Of a stretch of DNA of 64,000 bases, positions 35,142-43,792 are shown piece after piece. Every line of letters begins with the position of its first letter. The stretch's first letter is position 1. The stretch lies in NCBI GenBank assembly GCA_903929795.1, contig CAIYWC010000137.1, forward strand, positions 34,566-98,565. The letters are read 5' to 3'. This stretch comes from an uncultured Myxococcales bacterium. GTDB lineage: Bacteria > Myxococcota_A > UBA9042. The notes under the pieces are model-generated. The model did no database searches. It saw only the letters and a program-made list of their open reading frames with translations, and had not been told where the DNA came from. Position numbers and translations under genes: made by a program.

Positions 35142-36023
35142 ATGGTCGATTCTGGCAACATGCGCAGCGCGCGGCAGGCGGAACGGCGGGGCCGCAAGGT
35201 CATCGTGCCGGAACTGACCGGCATGCGGCTGCGTGACGCGCAAATCGTGATTGCCCAAGCCGGTTTTGCCAACGCCGACGGCCAGCCGAACGTGCAGGTT
35301 CGCTACGTCGAGGCGTACGCCGAGGATTTTCAGGTCGTCGCGCAGTCGCCGATCCGCGGCCAATTGGTCGACGGCGCGGCGCCGATCGCGCTGCAGGTTG
35401 CGCGCAAAAGCTGGAGCCGGTTCCTGCCGCAGTTGTATTCGGTGGCCAACGAGGAAAACGCGCTTCTGCAGCAATTCCTATGGATGTTCCAACAGATCCA
35501 TGACAAGACCTCGGAGACGATCGACCGCGTGCCGGCCCTGCTGCGGCCGCTGGAGACCGACGCGCAGTACCTCCCGTGGCTGGGCTCCTGGCTGGCGCTG
35601 CATCTGGAAACCGACTGGACCGAGGCGCAAAAGCGCCAGTGGCTGCGGGTGGCGCCGGCGCTTTACAGCCAGCGCGGCACCAAGCACGCCCTGGCGACGC
35701 TGCTGCGGATGTACCTGGGCTTTGACGCCGAGATTCGCGAAAACGTCTGGCCTTTCGAGCCGTTCCGCGTGGGCGTGGCGTCGGAGATCGGCGTGTCGTC
35801 GACGATCCTGCCGCCGCTGAACCTGGCGCACTGCTTTGTCGTGCACCTGCCGGTGCCGGACAGCCACTTTTCCAACGAGCAAATCGTGCGGATTCACCGC
35901 GTGATTCTGGCCGAAAAGCCAGCGCATACGCTATATTACTTGACTTTTGCCCATGCCGACACGGTGGAGGACGGTTCGCCGTTTCTGACCATCGGCGATG
36001 ACGCCCTGAGCGCCGACAGTTAA
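35142..36023 (+). CDS. Tail protein I-like wedge protein fused to an N-terminal PASTA domain
   Basis: The 293-residue protein has two parts. Residues about 19-88 read as a PASTA domain: VIVPELTGMRLRDAQIVIAQ, AGFANADG, then VVAQSPIRGQLVDGAAPIAL. PASTA modules elsewhere bind peptidoglycan or beta-lactam-like ligands. Residues about 92-280 are a tail protein I/Pvc12-like domain: FLPQLYSVANEENALLQQFL, DRVPALLRPLETDAQYLPWL, APALYSQRGTKHALATLLRM, ending KPAHTLYYLTFAHAD. ATG 35142 follows AAGGAG. A PASTA module in a baseplate wedge could help the device grip or sense cell wall; this is inference. Confidence 0.85.
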   Translation: MVDSGNMRSARQAERRGRKVIVPELTGMRLRDAQIVIAQAGFANADGQPNVQVRYVEAYAEDFQVVAQSPIRGQLVDGAAPIALQVARKSWSRFLPQLYSVANEENALLQQFLWMFQQIHDKTSETIDRVPALLRPLETDAQYLPWLGSWLALHLETDWTEAQKRQWLRVAPALYSQRGTKHALATLLRMYLGFDAEIRENVWPFEPFRVGVASEIGVSSTILPPLNLAHCFVVHLPVPDSHFSNEQIVRIHRVILAEKPAHTLYYLTFAHADTVEDGSPFLTIGDDALSADS

Positions 36024-36047
36024 CCCGACGTAGCCTGCGAGGATGCG

Positions 36048-37589
36048 ATGGCAGAGATCACCGACAAGAACTTCAAGAGACTGAACTTTTTCCGCGGCTT
36101 TCGCACGTCGGAGACGGACTGGAACCAGGGCGAGCGCTACCACGTGGAAAAGCGCAAGCTGCACAACCGGATGCTCCACGGCCCGGGCGTCGTGCCGCAC
36201 GCGCTGGGCGGCTTCAAGGTGTCCGGGCGCGGGCGCGGCGAGCTGGCTGTGGAAATCCAGTCCGGCTACGCCATAGACGGCCAAGGCAACGACATCTTTT
36301 TGTGGGAACCGGAGATCAAGCAACTGAACCCGGTGGATTTCAAGTTGCCGACGACGGTGTATCTGGTGGCGCGGTACGTCGAGGAGCTGACCGATTTCAT
36401 TAGCTATAAAGAGAACTTGGACTTCAAGGGCCACCGGCGCGTCAGCGAGACGGCGAAAGTGGAATGGACTGTCGCGGAGCCGAATGCCGCCACCGAGATC
36501 GAGCTGTGTCGCATCGCGCTGAGCAAGGACGTGCGGCGGATTACCATGGCAAAATCCCCGCTTCAGCCCGGCGCGGACGAGATCGACACGCGGTTTGCGC
36601 CGACGGCGGGCATCGCGGGCAGCTTCCTGAGCCCGCAGCAGCTGTGGGCGATGACGGAGACGATCGCCAAGTCCAAGCAGATTTACGCGTATCTTTTTCA
36701 TCAGTTGCAAATCTGGCCCGCGGCGGATGTGCTGCACAGCTTCATCACGTTGGAAATGTTGCTGCACACGCAGCTGGTGGACCTGCGCAACGTCTTTGAT
36801 TTGCAAGCGATTGTTCTGGCACACCAGACGGTGCTGGTGACGAGCATCGAGACAAACCAGCCGGCGATCTCGAGTCAACGCGATTTTGCCAACTACAAAA
36901 AACACGTGGAAATCGCCGTGAAGCGCTATGACGAGCGCGTGTTCACGTCGGAATTCCTCACGGAATTGTTGAGTTACCAAAACGAGTGCCTGAAATTCAT
37001 GAACGCGCTGTTTGCCAAGAACCTGGACAGCTCGCCCAAGGTCCTGGAGCGCTCGACGGACACGAACGCGGTGATTGAGAGCATCAAGGTGCGGTCGGCG
37101 GCGTTCACGGACCAGCTGAGCATCGAGGGGCTGGACTTGGTGCTCATCGACACGCTGGACCCGCTGGACGCCGAGAGCGAGCGCAGCCATGCGTGGAAAG
37201 TCACCGGCGAGCGCGACAAATACCGCACGCGGCAGAAGCTGAAATACCCGGATGGCGCGGTGGTGGAAGACGCGGGCGTGGCGTTTGAGGGCGGGCAGCT
37301 GGAATTTGAGATGCGTAACATCGAGCCGGGCAAGGACGTGTACCTGATTTGGCGGACTGATTACGTGCACGGCGACTGGGAAGCGGAGGTCGAAGGCAAC
37401 GATCGGCGGCTGAAGAACGCGGTGTGCGCGGGCAGCGATCGCAAATTCCGCTGGCGTAACTGGGTGTACGTGGTCCCGGCGGAGCACGTGCGCGAAGTGG
37501 CCATGCGTTTCAAGTGGAAGCCGGTCACGGCCGACCGCGACCTGAACGTGTTCAAGATGTGGGCGTACCAGCCGGCAAAACGCGGGTAA
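36048..37589 (+). CDS. Tail-associated protein of 513 residues (wedge or fibre candidate)
   Basis: This is the last of the tightly spaced tail genes (24 bases after gpI). The N-terminus (LNFFRGFRTSETDWNQGERY, KRKLHNRMLHGPGVVPHAL) resembles the N-terminal module found in many contractile-system proteins that sit by the baseplate. A lipocalin-like AVEIQSGYAIDGQGNDIFLW stretch follows. The middle (about 190-350) is helical and the C-terminus (about 380-510) looks beta-rich (GGQLEFEMRNIEPGKDVYLI). No receptor-binding repeat is seen. It may be a baseplate periphery or fibre-anchor protein. A true fibre gene is not obvious elsewhere. Confidence 0.75.
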   Translation: MAEITDKNFKRLNFFRGFRTSETDWNQGERYHVEKRKLHNRMLHGPGVVPHALGGFKVSGRGRGELAVEIQSGYAIDGQGNDIFLWEPEIKQLNPVDFKLPTTVYLVARYVEELTDFISYKENLDFKGHRRVSETAKVEWTVAEPNAATEIELCRIALSKDVRRITMAKSPLQPGADEIDTRFAPTAGIAGSFLSPQQLWAMTETIAKSKQIYAYLFHQLQIWPAADVLHSFITLEMLLHTQLVDLRNVFDLQAIVLAHQTVLVTSIETNQPAISSQRDFANYKKHVEIAVKRYDERVFTSEFLTELLSYQNECLKFMNALFAKNLDSSPKVLERSTDTNAVIESIKVRSAAFTDQLSIEGLDLVLIDTLDPLDAESERSHAWKVTGERDKYRTRQKLKYPDGAVVEDAGVAFEGGQLEFEMRNIEPGKDVYLIWRTDYVHGDWEAEVEGNDRRLKNAVCAGSDRKFRWRNWVYVVPAEHVREVAMRFKWKPVTADRDLNVFKMWAYQPAKRG

Positions 37590-37970
37590 TGGAGTGTTTG
37601 AAGGCTCATCATTGAGTTGTATCGGGGATTTCGCCGATTTGTCCCCAGTTTGGGTGGGCCCCGACCCGCCACCGCCGCCATGGCCTCGGCCGACCTCCGG
37701 GCAAACCCGTCCGTCGGCGCGGGAAGCTCCACCCGTTGGACTTCCCTGCGCAATGTGCGCCGCGCGCATGGCTGACGCGCCCGCACGCCCCGGAGCGTGC
37801 GCGCGTGGCGACAGGGTAGTCACTGCCGCAGGAGAGTATTCGCGCGCCGGCGGCTTTTGCCGCGGATGGCGCCGGTGATTTTTCGCCACATCGCGCGCCG
37901 CCCGGCCGGCTCGGCGAATAATGCGCGGCGCTGCGGCGTTACAACGCAGAACCACTCCGGCCGAGGCACC
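37590..37970. other. Non-coding gap after the tail genes
   Basis: No credible gene is seen. The start has small inverted repeats such as ATCGG...CCGAT and GGGGA...TCCCC near 37625-37650, possibly a weak terminator for the tail operon. The rest is GC-rich and featureless. A 94-codon ORF here (37594-37878) has proline-rich shadow-like composition. Confidence 0.4.
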
Positions 37971-38450
37971 GTGTACCGCCGAATTCTCGCTCTCATCGCC
38001 GTCACCGTCGGCTTGTGGCACCTGGGCTGCGGCGCCGCCCACATCGATCGCGTGCAGACGTTCGAGCCGCGCGACTTACCGCGGCAGGCGACCGGGACGG
38101 GACGGGTCGCGGGGACGGCGTATTACATCGACGCCACGGGCGACTTGCACCTTCCGGTGCTGGGGCGAGTCAGGATGGGGCCGGACACGGCGTATCTCCG
38201 CGAGGAAGCGCAGCAACTGTCGGCGCAACTCCCGGTGGTGCTGGACCCGCCGCTGGACCCGCGCGCGGCGCCGTGGCTGGCGAAGACCGACGACCGCGGG
38301 CATTTCGAGTTTACGGACTTGCCGGCGGGCAAATTTCTGATTATCGCGGAGTATTCCTGGCTGTACGGGCGCGGCTATGCGACTCACCACGTCGCCCTTG
38401 GCCATGTGACACTCGCGGACGGCGAGACGGCAACCGTGCGCTTGGATTGA
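37971..38450 (+). CDS. Small lipoprotein with carboxypeptidase-regulatory-like fold
   Basis: From GTG 37971 the 159-residue product has a signal peptide (ILALIAVTVGLWHLGCG) with a lipobox-like HLGC, so it is probably a lipoprotein. The mature part contains TGRVAGTAYYIDATGDLHLP, a helix (AYLREEAQQLSAQL), and KTDDRGHFEFTDLPAGKFLI, which is the typical strand pattern of a carboxypeptidase regulatory-like (CnaB/transthyretin) domain. It lies between the tail genes and two FHA genes and may be a surface or periplasmic partner. The gap 38451-38708 after it shows no gene. Confidence 0.7.
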   Translation: MYRRILALIAVTVGLWHLGCGAAHIDRVQTFEPRDLPRQATGTGRVAGTAYYIDATGDLHLPVLGRVRMGPDTAYLREEAQQLSAQLPVVLDPPLDPRAAPWLAKTDDRGHFEFTDLPAGKFLIIAEYSWLYGRGYATHHVALGHVTLADGETATVRLD

Positions 38451-38708
38451 CTTTTCGTCCGCTCGGAAGTGCGCGTTCCCGCGCGCGACCTGCCCGGACC
38501 GCAGGACCGGTGCAGCCGGGCGGCGTCGCTGGGCACGCGTTCGTGTGTTTCCGCAGCCCAAGCGCCCAGACAGCACTTCTGATGTCGCGCTCCTCCGCCA
38601 CGGCCATTTTCCGGCGAATTTGCCCCGCCCCGCGATCTTGCCACCGGTCCAATCCGGTGCCATCCTCGCAGCGGTCGCGCGGGGCACGCGTCTCGCGGAG
38701 GGCAAGTC

Positions 38709-39341
38709 GTGATCGCCAACTTGATTGTCGACTTCTTTCGCAACCTTGGCCAACAGCGCATCGACGGCGTTGTGAACACGGCCAATGCCAAGAAGATGGG
38801 CGCGATCGCCAAGGCGAAGACTGAAGCTGCCAAGAAGTTTAACGCTGCCGTGGATGCGCCCGTCAAGGTCGCCAAGGGCGTCGTGAAGACGGACGGCATG
38901 AAGAAAGTGGACCCGAAAAAGGAGGGCGACGTGGGTTGGTTCAGCCGCAAGAAGCCCGAGCCGGCGCAGGAATCGCAGGGGTACGCCGAGCAGGATCGCA
39001 CGGTGGCGATCGACGTCAGCCAGTTCAACCGCGGCACGTTTCAGCCGTGTGTCGGCTGGGTCGTCGTGCGCACCGGCGAGCTCACGGGGCGCGATTTCCG
39101 TCTGGTCGATGGCAAGAATACGATTGGCACCGCTGCGGACTGCGACGTTGTGCTGACCGACCCGTATCTCTCGTCCAAGCAATGCGTGATTCGCTATGAA
39201 AATAGCACCTTTACGCTCGTTGACTTGGACTCGACCAACGGCACGTACTTGAACGATACACGCGTCTCCAAGGAAGACTTGATCGACAATGACACGATTC
39301 GCGTCGGCCGGACGGAGCTGAAATTCAAGGCGCTCGAGTAG
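38709..39341 (+). CDS. FHA-domain protein
   Basis: The 210-residue protein starts at GTG 38709. The N-terminal part (1-80) is basic and helical (NAKKMGAIAKAKTEAAKKFN). Residues about 110-210 form a forkhead-associated domain: TGRDFRLVDGKNTIGTAADC, DPYLSSKQCVIRYENS, DLDSTNGTYLNDTRV, RVGRTELKFKALE. The FHA core residues for phosphothreonine binding are partly present: the SxxxN pair appears as SKQC and STNGT, with the first motif GTAADCDV instead of the common GR-x-x-x-D. It probably binds phosphorylated partners, perhaps those made by the Ser/Thr kinase at 44875. It is followed 24 bases later by a VWA-FHA gene. Confidence 0.85.
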   Translation: MIANLIVDFFRNLGQQRIDGVVNTANAKKMGAIAKAKTEAAKKFNAAVDAPVKVAKGVVKTDGMKKVDPKKEGDVGWFSRKKPEPAQESQGYAEQDRTVAIDVSQFNRGTFQPCVGWVVVRTGELTGRDFRLVDGKNTIGTAADCDVVLTDPYLSSKQCVIRYENSTFTLVDLDSTNGTYLNDTRVSKEDLIDNDTIRVGRTELKFKALE

Positions 39342-39365
39342 GCCAAATTGTCCCGGAGGTAGTCG

Positions 39366-40895
39366 ATGTCCCTGAATTGCCACGGCTTGTTCCGCATGGT
39401 CGCGGCGTGCGCGCTGCTCGTGCTGGTGGCGCCCGCGTTCGCCGCGGAGAGTCGTGTCACGCTCGACCGGGTGGAGGTGGAGGCGAAGGAGAATTTCCTG
39501 CGGCTGCACGTGGATGTGCTGGATGCCAAGGGCGCGCCGGTGTCGAGTCTCGCGCCGGGCGACGTGGAGGTTCTCGCCAACGGCAAGCCGATCAAGCTGA
39601 CCGACATCGAGATCCAGACGGCTGAACAGGCGCAAGAGCCCGTCGCGATTGTGATTTTGCTCAATGCCTCGCGCGGCTACCAAATCCAGGGCGCGGGCGA
39701 AGAGCACGGCACGTTCCAGCAGGCCAAGGAAGGCGCGGCGCAGTTCATCCAGCGGCTCAAGGGCAACGACATGGTCGCGGTGGTCGTGTACCGCGAATCG
39801 GTGCCGCACGAGGTGGTGTATTCGTTCGCGTCGGATTTCAGCCAGGCCAAAGAGGCGGTGCTGAACTACAACGTGCCGGCGGCGGACCTGAATCCCGAGA
39901 ATAATCAGGGACAAGCGGCCCGGGAGCGCAGCCTGCTGCCGGAGTTTCAGAGCGCGGTCAAGAAGGTGCTCGACTTCTTCAACGACAACCTCGCATCGAA
40001 CACGAAGCTGGCGGGCGCGCACCGCCGGTTTCTCGTCATCCTGACCGACGCCAAGGATCGCGAGACGCGCAAGGACAAGCTGCAGCCCAAACTCAAGAAG
40101 ATGGTTGAGGAAAAGATTGAAGAGAACGGGATCCGCATCTTCGCCATCGGCTATTCGCCGGACGATGAGCAGTACCTGTCGCTGCTCCAGGACATCGCCA
40201 ACGTCTCCGGCGGCGCGTACACCTATGTGCCGAACAAGGACGGCCTGGGGCAAATTCCGTCGGTTTTTGATGCGATTGCGACGCGAATCAAGAAGCAGTA
40301 CATCATCAAGGCCAAATGGGCAGAGCTGCCGGACTGGGGCGACCCGGTCAAGGGCAAGGACGAGGCGAATTACGCCATCGGCTTGAAGGTCAAGATGAAG
40401 GACGGCGCCGAGGCCGAAGCCGCGTTCAACGACGTGCGACTGCCGCTGCCGAGTCTGAACTGGCTGAAATATCTGAAGATTGCCGGCATCGTGCTCGGCG
40501 GGCTGCTGGGCATTGTTCTGCTTGTGGCGCTCATCGTGTTCCTGGTGCGGCGCAAGAAAGCCGCGCCCGCGCAGGTCGAGACCAGGGCGGCGTATGACGG
40601 TCCGGCGCGCGGCAAGCTCGTCGTGCTCGCGGGGCCGTTGGCCGGCGAGACGTTCCCGCTGATCGACGACGTCACCACGATCGGCTCCATGAAAGGCAAC
40701 ACAATCGTCATCGCGGACGGCTCGATCTCGCGGCGTCACGCGGCCATCAAGATCGACCAAATGCGCTATGAAGTCGCGGACATGAACTCAACCAACGGCG
40801 TGCTCGTCAACGGTCAGCGCATCCACAAGGTGTTCATGAAGGACGGGGACCGCGTGCAGATCGGCACGACGGAATTGCAGTTCAATTTGAAGTAG
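39366..40895 (+). CDS. Membrane-anchored VWA-FHA protein
   Basis: The 509-residue protein carries a signal peptide (LLVLVAPAFAAES), a periplasmic VWA-like domain (about 95-320), a transmembrane helix (about 370-393: IAGIVLGGLLGIVLLVALIV) and a cytoplasmic FHA domain (about 415-508: VTTIGSMKGNTIVIADGSIS, MNSTNGVLVNGQRI, VQIGTTELQFNLK). The MIDAS motif DxSxS is degenerate (LLNASRGY), so the VWA domain may not bind metal. This layout suggests a transmembrane signal link from an extracytoplasmic VWA partner to a cytoplasmic phosphothreonine partner. It overlaps the convergent PAP2 gene by 14 bases. Confidence 0.87.
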   Translation: MSLNCHGLFRMVAACALLVLVAPAFAAESRVTLDRVEVEAKENFLRLHVDVLDAKGAPVSSLAPGDVEVLANGKPIKLTDIEIQTAEQAQEPVAIVILLNASRGYQIQGAGEEHGTFQQAKEGAAQFIQRLKGNDMVAVVVYRESVPHEVVYSFASDFSQAKEAVLNYNVPAADLNPENNQGQAARERSLLPEFQSAVKKVLDFFNDNLASNTKLAGAHRRFLVILTDAKDRETRKDKLQPKLKKMVEEKIEENGIRIFAIGYSPDDEQYLSLLQDIANVSGGAYTYVPNKDGLGQIPSVFDAIATRIKKQYIIKAKWAELPDWGDPVKGKDEANYAIGLKVKMKDGAEAEAAFNDVRLPLPSLNWLKYLKIAGIVLGGLLGIVLLVALIVFLVRRKKAAPAQVETRAAYDGPARGKLVVLAGPLAGETFPLIDDVTTIGSMKGNTIVIADGSISRRHAAIKIDQMRYEVADMNSTNGVLVNGQRIHKVFMKDGDRVQIGTTELQFNLK

Positions 40896-41577
40896 TTGCG
40901 GACGCAGTCGCCAGGAACTTGACGGACGGCGTGGACGTCGCGTTCAGGCCCGGCCGCACAATGGTCCACTGCACGATCCCGGCAAGCAGCCAGCCGCCCA
41001 GCAGGTCCAGCAGCACGTGCTCCTTGGTCGTCAGCGTCGACAGCGCAATGGCCACGGCCCACACGAGCCACAGCGGGCTGTGCTTGCGGACATTCCAGCC
41101 CAGCAGCCCGGAAAGCGCGCAGTGCAGGCTCGGCAGCGTGTTGCCCGGGTCGTCCAGCAGGTAGAACCGCCGGTACATGCCGTTGAGCCAAACCGGTTGG
41201 ACGTAGCTGATGTCTGGGTGCGGAACATGCGCGGTGAACAGGCAATACATCAAATAGGACGCAAGGTTACAGACGAGCACGCCAACCCACAGCCGCGTAA
41301 ACTGCGCAGGGCGAATGACGTACGCGCCGCCGATGAACAGGCCAAAGTAGCTCCAGTAGATCAGCCCGCTCCAGGGCAGAAACGGAATTTGCGCGTCGAT
41401 TGGCAGCGCAAAGTCGTAACGCGGCGTGAAACTCTCGTTCACCGTCTTGTACGAATACGCCAGCAGGCAGCCGGTCGCCGTCACCAGCGCGACTCGGAAC
41501 TGCGGATGCTGCACGAGGCGCTGCCAAGCGCTGTTCACGTCGGTGACGGTCGACTCGGCGGATCGGAACATCGACAT
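40882..41577 (-). CDS. PAP2-family membrane phosphatase/phosphotransferase
   Basis: About 231 residues from ATG 41577; later or earlier ATGs (41619) are possible and no strong RBS decides. It has several membrane segments (VALVTATGCLLAYSY, IPFLPWSGLIYWSYFGLFIG, RLWVGVLVCNLASYLMYCLF). The PAP2 signature is split as DDPGNTLPSLHCALSGLL and STLTTKEHVLLDLLGG, with catalytic His residues in both. It resembles the inositolphosphotransferase (Aur1-like) branch. It probably acts on lipid phosphates or alcohol phosphates at the envelope. Confidence 0.85.
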   Translation of the reverse strand: MSMFRSAESTVTDVNSAWQRLVQHPQFRVALVTATGCLLAYSYKTVNESFTPRYDFALPIDAQIPFLPWSGLIYWSYFGLFIGGAYVIRPAQFTRLWVGVLVCNLASYLMYCLFTAHVPHPDISYVQPVWLNGMYRRFYLLDDPGNTLPSLHCALSGLLGWNVRKHSPLWLVWAVAIALSTLTTKEHVLLDLLGGWLLAGIVQWTIVRPGLNATSTPSVKFLATASATTSN

Positions 41578-41733
41578 TGCGGCCCCACGGCTCCCCGCGG
41601 CGCATTGTCGGATTGTCATGGAGATGTTGCAAGTGCGTGCGGCAACCGCCGTCCGTGTCACGGCATTGTCAGCGCGTCCGCCCCAATTCAGACCCATTGC
41701 GTCGCTTGTGGGGTTCATTTCAAGTCCACCCGG

Positions 41734-43581
41734 CTAGGGCGAACCGGAGCAGCGAAAGCCGATGTTGGCCGCCGCGGAGCCGTCCGACACGTCTCGGTGC
41801 GTGCTGCGCAAGCCAGCTGGAAGGCTCAAGAAGCTGCCGCCGCGGACGACAAACGGCGGGCCTGAAAAGATCCACGGGCTCTTTTGTGGCTCGGCGGGGT
41901 AGGAGAGCGCGGTGTCGACGGTCCATTCGGCCAGGTTACCGGACAAATCCTCGACGCCGTAGGGACTTGCGCCCGCCGGGTAGCTGCCGACGGCCGACGG
42001 GCCATCCTGACCGCAGCCGCACGCGGGGCTGCCGGCGCATTGGGTCGCGGAGAAGGCTGTCACGCCCGGCGTGAGGCTGGCCAGCGCGCAACTGGGCATG
42101 GTATTGCCCCACGGGTACATCCGCATCATGGAAGCGCATTTGGGGTCATAGCCGATGCTGCCGTTGAGCTCGCAGCTGCCGCGCGCGGCGAATTCGAGAT
42201 GCGTCTCCGTTGGCACGCTGTTGCCCTTGCCCCGCCATTGCGCGCAAAACGTCCGCGCCTGCTGCCAGGACACGTAGTTTACCGGTGCCGAGCGAAAAAA
42301 TGGATATGTTTCAGCAGGTTGTGCCTCCGGTGGCGCCTCGCATACCCCGGCATTGACGCACGCGTCGTACTGCGCCACGGTCACCTCCGTCTTGTCGATC
42401 AGAAACGCGTCCTGCGACACGAGGTGCGCGGGAGCGTCGAGCGCTGCGCAATCCGGATCGCCGTCCGTGTCACAGCCCTGCCAGAACGTGCCGCCGGGGA
42501 TCAGGATGCGCGCGGTGCAATCCGCTGGGCACTGCGCAGGGCTCTCGTTGGGCGCGCACACGCCGTCTCCGCACGGTTCGCGGACGCAGTGGAGCGCGAA
42601 GACGGCGCTGAACAGGTCGAACGGCGCCAAGGCCGCGGTGTCAAAGTCGACGACCCAGATGGAGTTTGGCGCGCCCGCATCAAAAGTCGCGGTCTGAAAG
42701 AGCCCCGATGCCATCTGAAAAAAGCCGGGCGCAATGGTCGGTTGGCTGCCGGAGCGGTCGAGGATGGACAGCAGCTCCTGCACCGTCGGTCGCCGCCAGC
42801 CGTGGCCCTGGATACCCAGATTGCGGCACCAGCCGAGCGCGTCGATTGGCGCCTGCGGAATCGGCGAATCGGTCGCCTGCCACTGCAAGCCCGTGTTGGT
42901 GTCGGTCGCGATGTTGTCCGTGGTGCCGAGCGGCCCCTGTGCGAGAAACCGCTGCGGCGGCACGGGCTTGGGCCACGGATCCGCGCGCACGCACCAGGCG
43001 GACGCCAGCGCGCCCATGGGCAGGAGCGCGGAGCTGCCATCGTCAAACGCCACGGTCCAGGCGAGCGCGCCGTGCGTCACCAGCGTCCAGGCCACGGCTC
43101 CCGGCGTGACGGTCAAGGGCAGGGCAACCGCTGGATTTGCCTTGGAAAAATCGACGAGACTCAGCGCCTCCGCGACCGTCGGCAGGCGCCAGTCGGCAAA
43201 ACCGCCGGCCGCCAAGGCGTCGCATGCGCTCGCGGCGGCCGCCAACGGCACGCGATCCAGGACCGGAGCCGCGCGCCAGACGAGCGTGGTCCGCGTGTCG
43301 GAAAACGTCCCGTCGGCGCGGTCGACGGCTGACGTCGGGTTGGCATCCGCGACGCCCCAGACCGGATAATCTGCTGCGCAAACAGTTCGTTGCGCCCCGC
43401 CGTCGTCCAGCGAAACCGTCACCCAGCCCGGCAGGCCGCAGTGCGGATCGCCGGAAATCTCCGCCGCCGCGTCGGACGCCGCCGTGTCCGCGTCCGCGTA
43501 GCCGAACTGTCCGGAAGTCGGCAGATCCCGGCAAGCCCACAGGGCGCCAGCCGCAAGCAGGGCGACAAACCACCTCAGCAT
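41734..43581 (-). CDS. Multi-domain lipoprotein: DUF1566 repeats, Cys-rich motif and SUMF1/FGE-type domain
   Basis: The 615-residue lipoprotein (lipobox LWAC near residue 17) has a low-complexity Ala/Asp spacer, then two DUF1566-like segments (LVWRAAP ... WRLPTVAEALSLVDF; LQWQATDSP ... WRRPTVQELLSILDR). A single CGDGVCAPNESPAQCPADC unit follows, of the same type repeated 13 times in the protein at 52524. The last 250 residues are a formylglycine-generating-enzyme-type fold (IPGGTFWQGCDTDGDPDC, FLIDKTEVTVAQYDACV, YVSWQQARTFCAQWRG, DLSGNLAEWTVD, FVVRGGSFLSLPAGLRSTHR, IGFRCSGSP). It is likely a surface binding protein and not an FGE enzyme. Confidence 0.9.
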   Translation of the reverse strand: MLRWFVALLAAGALWACRDLPTSGQFGYADADTAASDAAAEISGDPHCGLPGWVTVSLDDGGAQRTVCAADYPVWGVADANPTSAVDRADGTFSDTRTTLVWRAAPVLDRVPLAAAASACDALAAGGFADWRLPTVAEALSLVDFSKANPAVALPLTVTPGAVAWTLVTHGALAWTVAFDDGSSALLPMGALASAWCVRADPWPKPVPPQRFLAQGPLGTTDNIATDTNTGLQWQATDSPIPQAPIDALGWCRNLGIQGHGWRRPTVQELLSILDRSGSQPTIAPGFFQMASGLFQTATFDAGAPNSIWVVDFDTAALAPFDLFSAVFALHCVREPCGDGVCAPNESPAQCPADCTARILIPGGTFWQGCDTDGDPDCAALDAPAHLVSQDAFLIDKTEVTVAQYDACVNAGVCEAPPEAQPAETYPFFRSAPVNYVSWQQARTFCAQWRGKGNSVPTETHLEFAARGSCELNGSIGYDPKCASMMRMYPWGNTMPSCALASLTPGVTAFSATQCAGSPACGCGQDGPSAVGSYPAGASPYGVEDLSGNLAEWTVDTALSYPAEPQKSPWIFSGPPFVVRGGSFLSLPAGLRSTHRDVSDGSAAANIGFRCSGSP

Positions 43582-43623
43582 GTTGACCCGTGTCGGACAC
43601 CAAGCTCGCTCGGCGGGACGCGT

Positions 43624-43709
43624 TGCGTTTCAGACGGGTAGCGCGACCGTGCATCTCCGGCGGCACGCCGCGGATCGAGGACGCTTGATCTCGAACGTCG
43701 GTGGGCGTG
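43624..43709 (+). repeat. Dispersed palindromic repeat, copy D
   Basis: This copy is more diverged: GCGACCGTGCATCTCCGG followed by CGGCACGCCGCGGATCGAGG, then TCTCGAACGTCGGTG. It matches copy A over the palindrome and also over the following hairpin block (CGAG...CTCGAAC-TCGGT), which shows that the element is longer than the core palindrome. It lies between the SUMF1-type gene and the 43793 gene. Confidence 0.7.
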
Positions 43710-43792
43710 TCTCATCTCGCCACCACGCGTCGCCGCGGTCCTGTCTCTTGCGTCGTGCGTTGTCGCGTGGCCATCGGCTCCCTCTTGCGCGG

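Noticed and set aside
37594-37878. 94-codon ORF in the gap after the tail operon
   Set aside because: It has a TTG start, no ribosome binding site, proline-rich chance composition and no recognisable motif.
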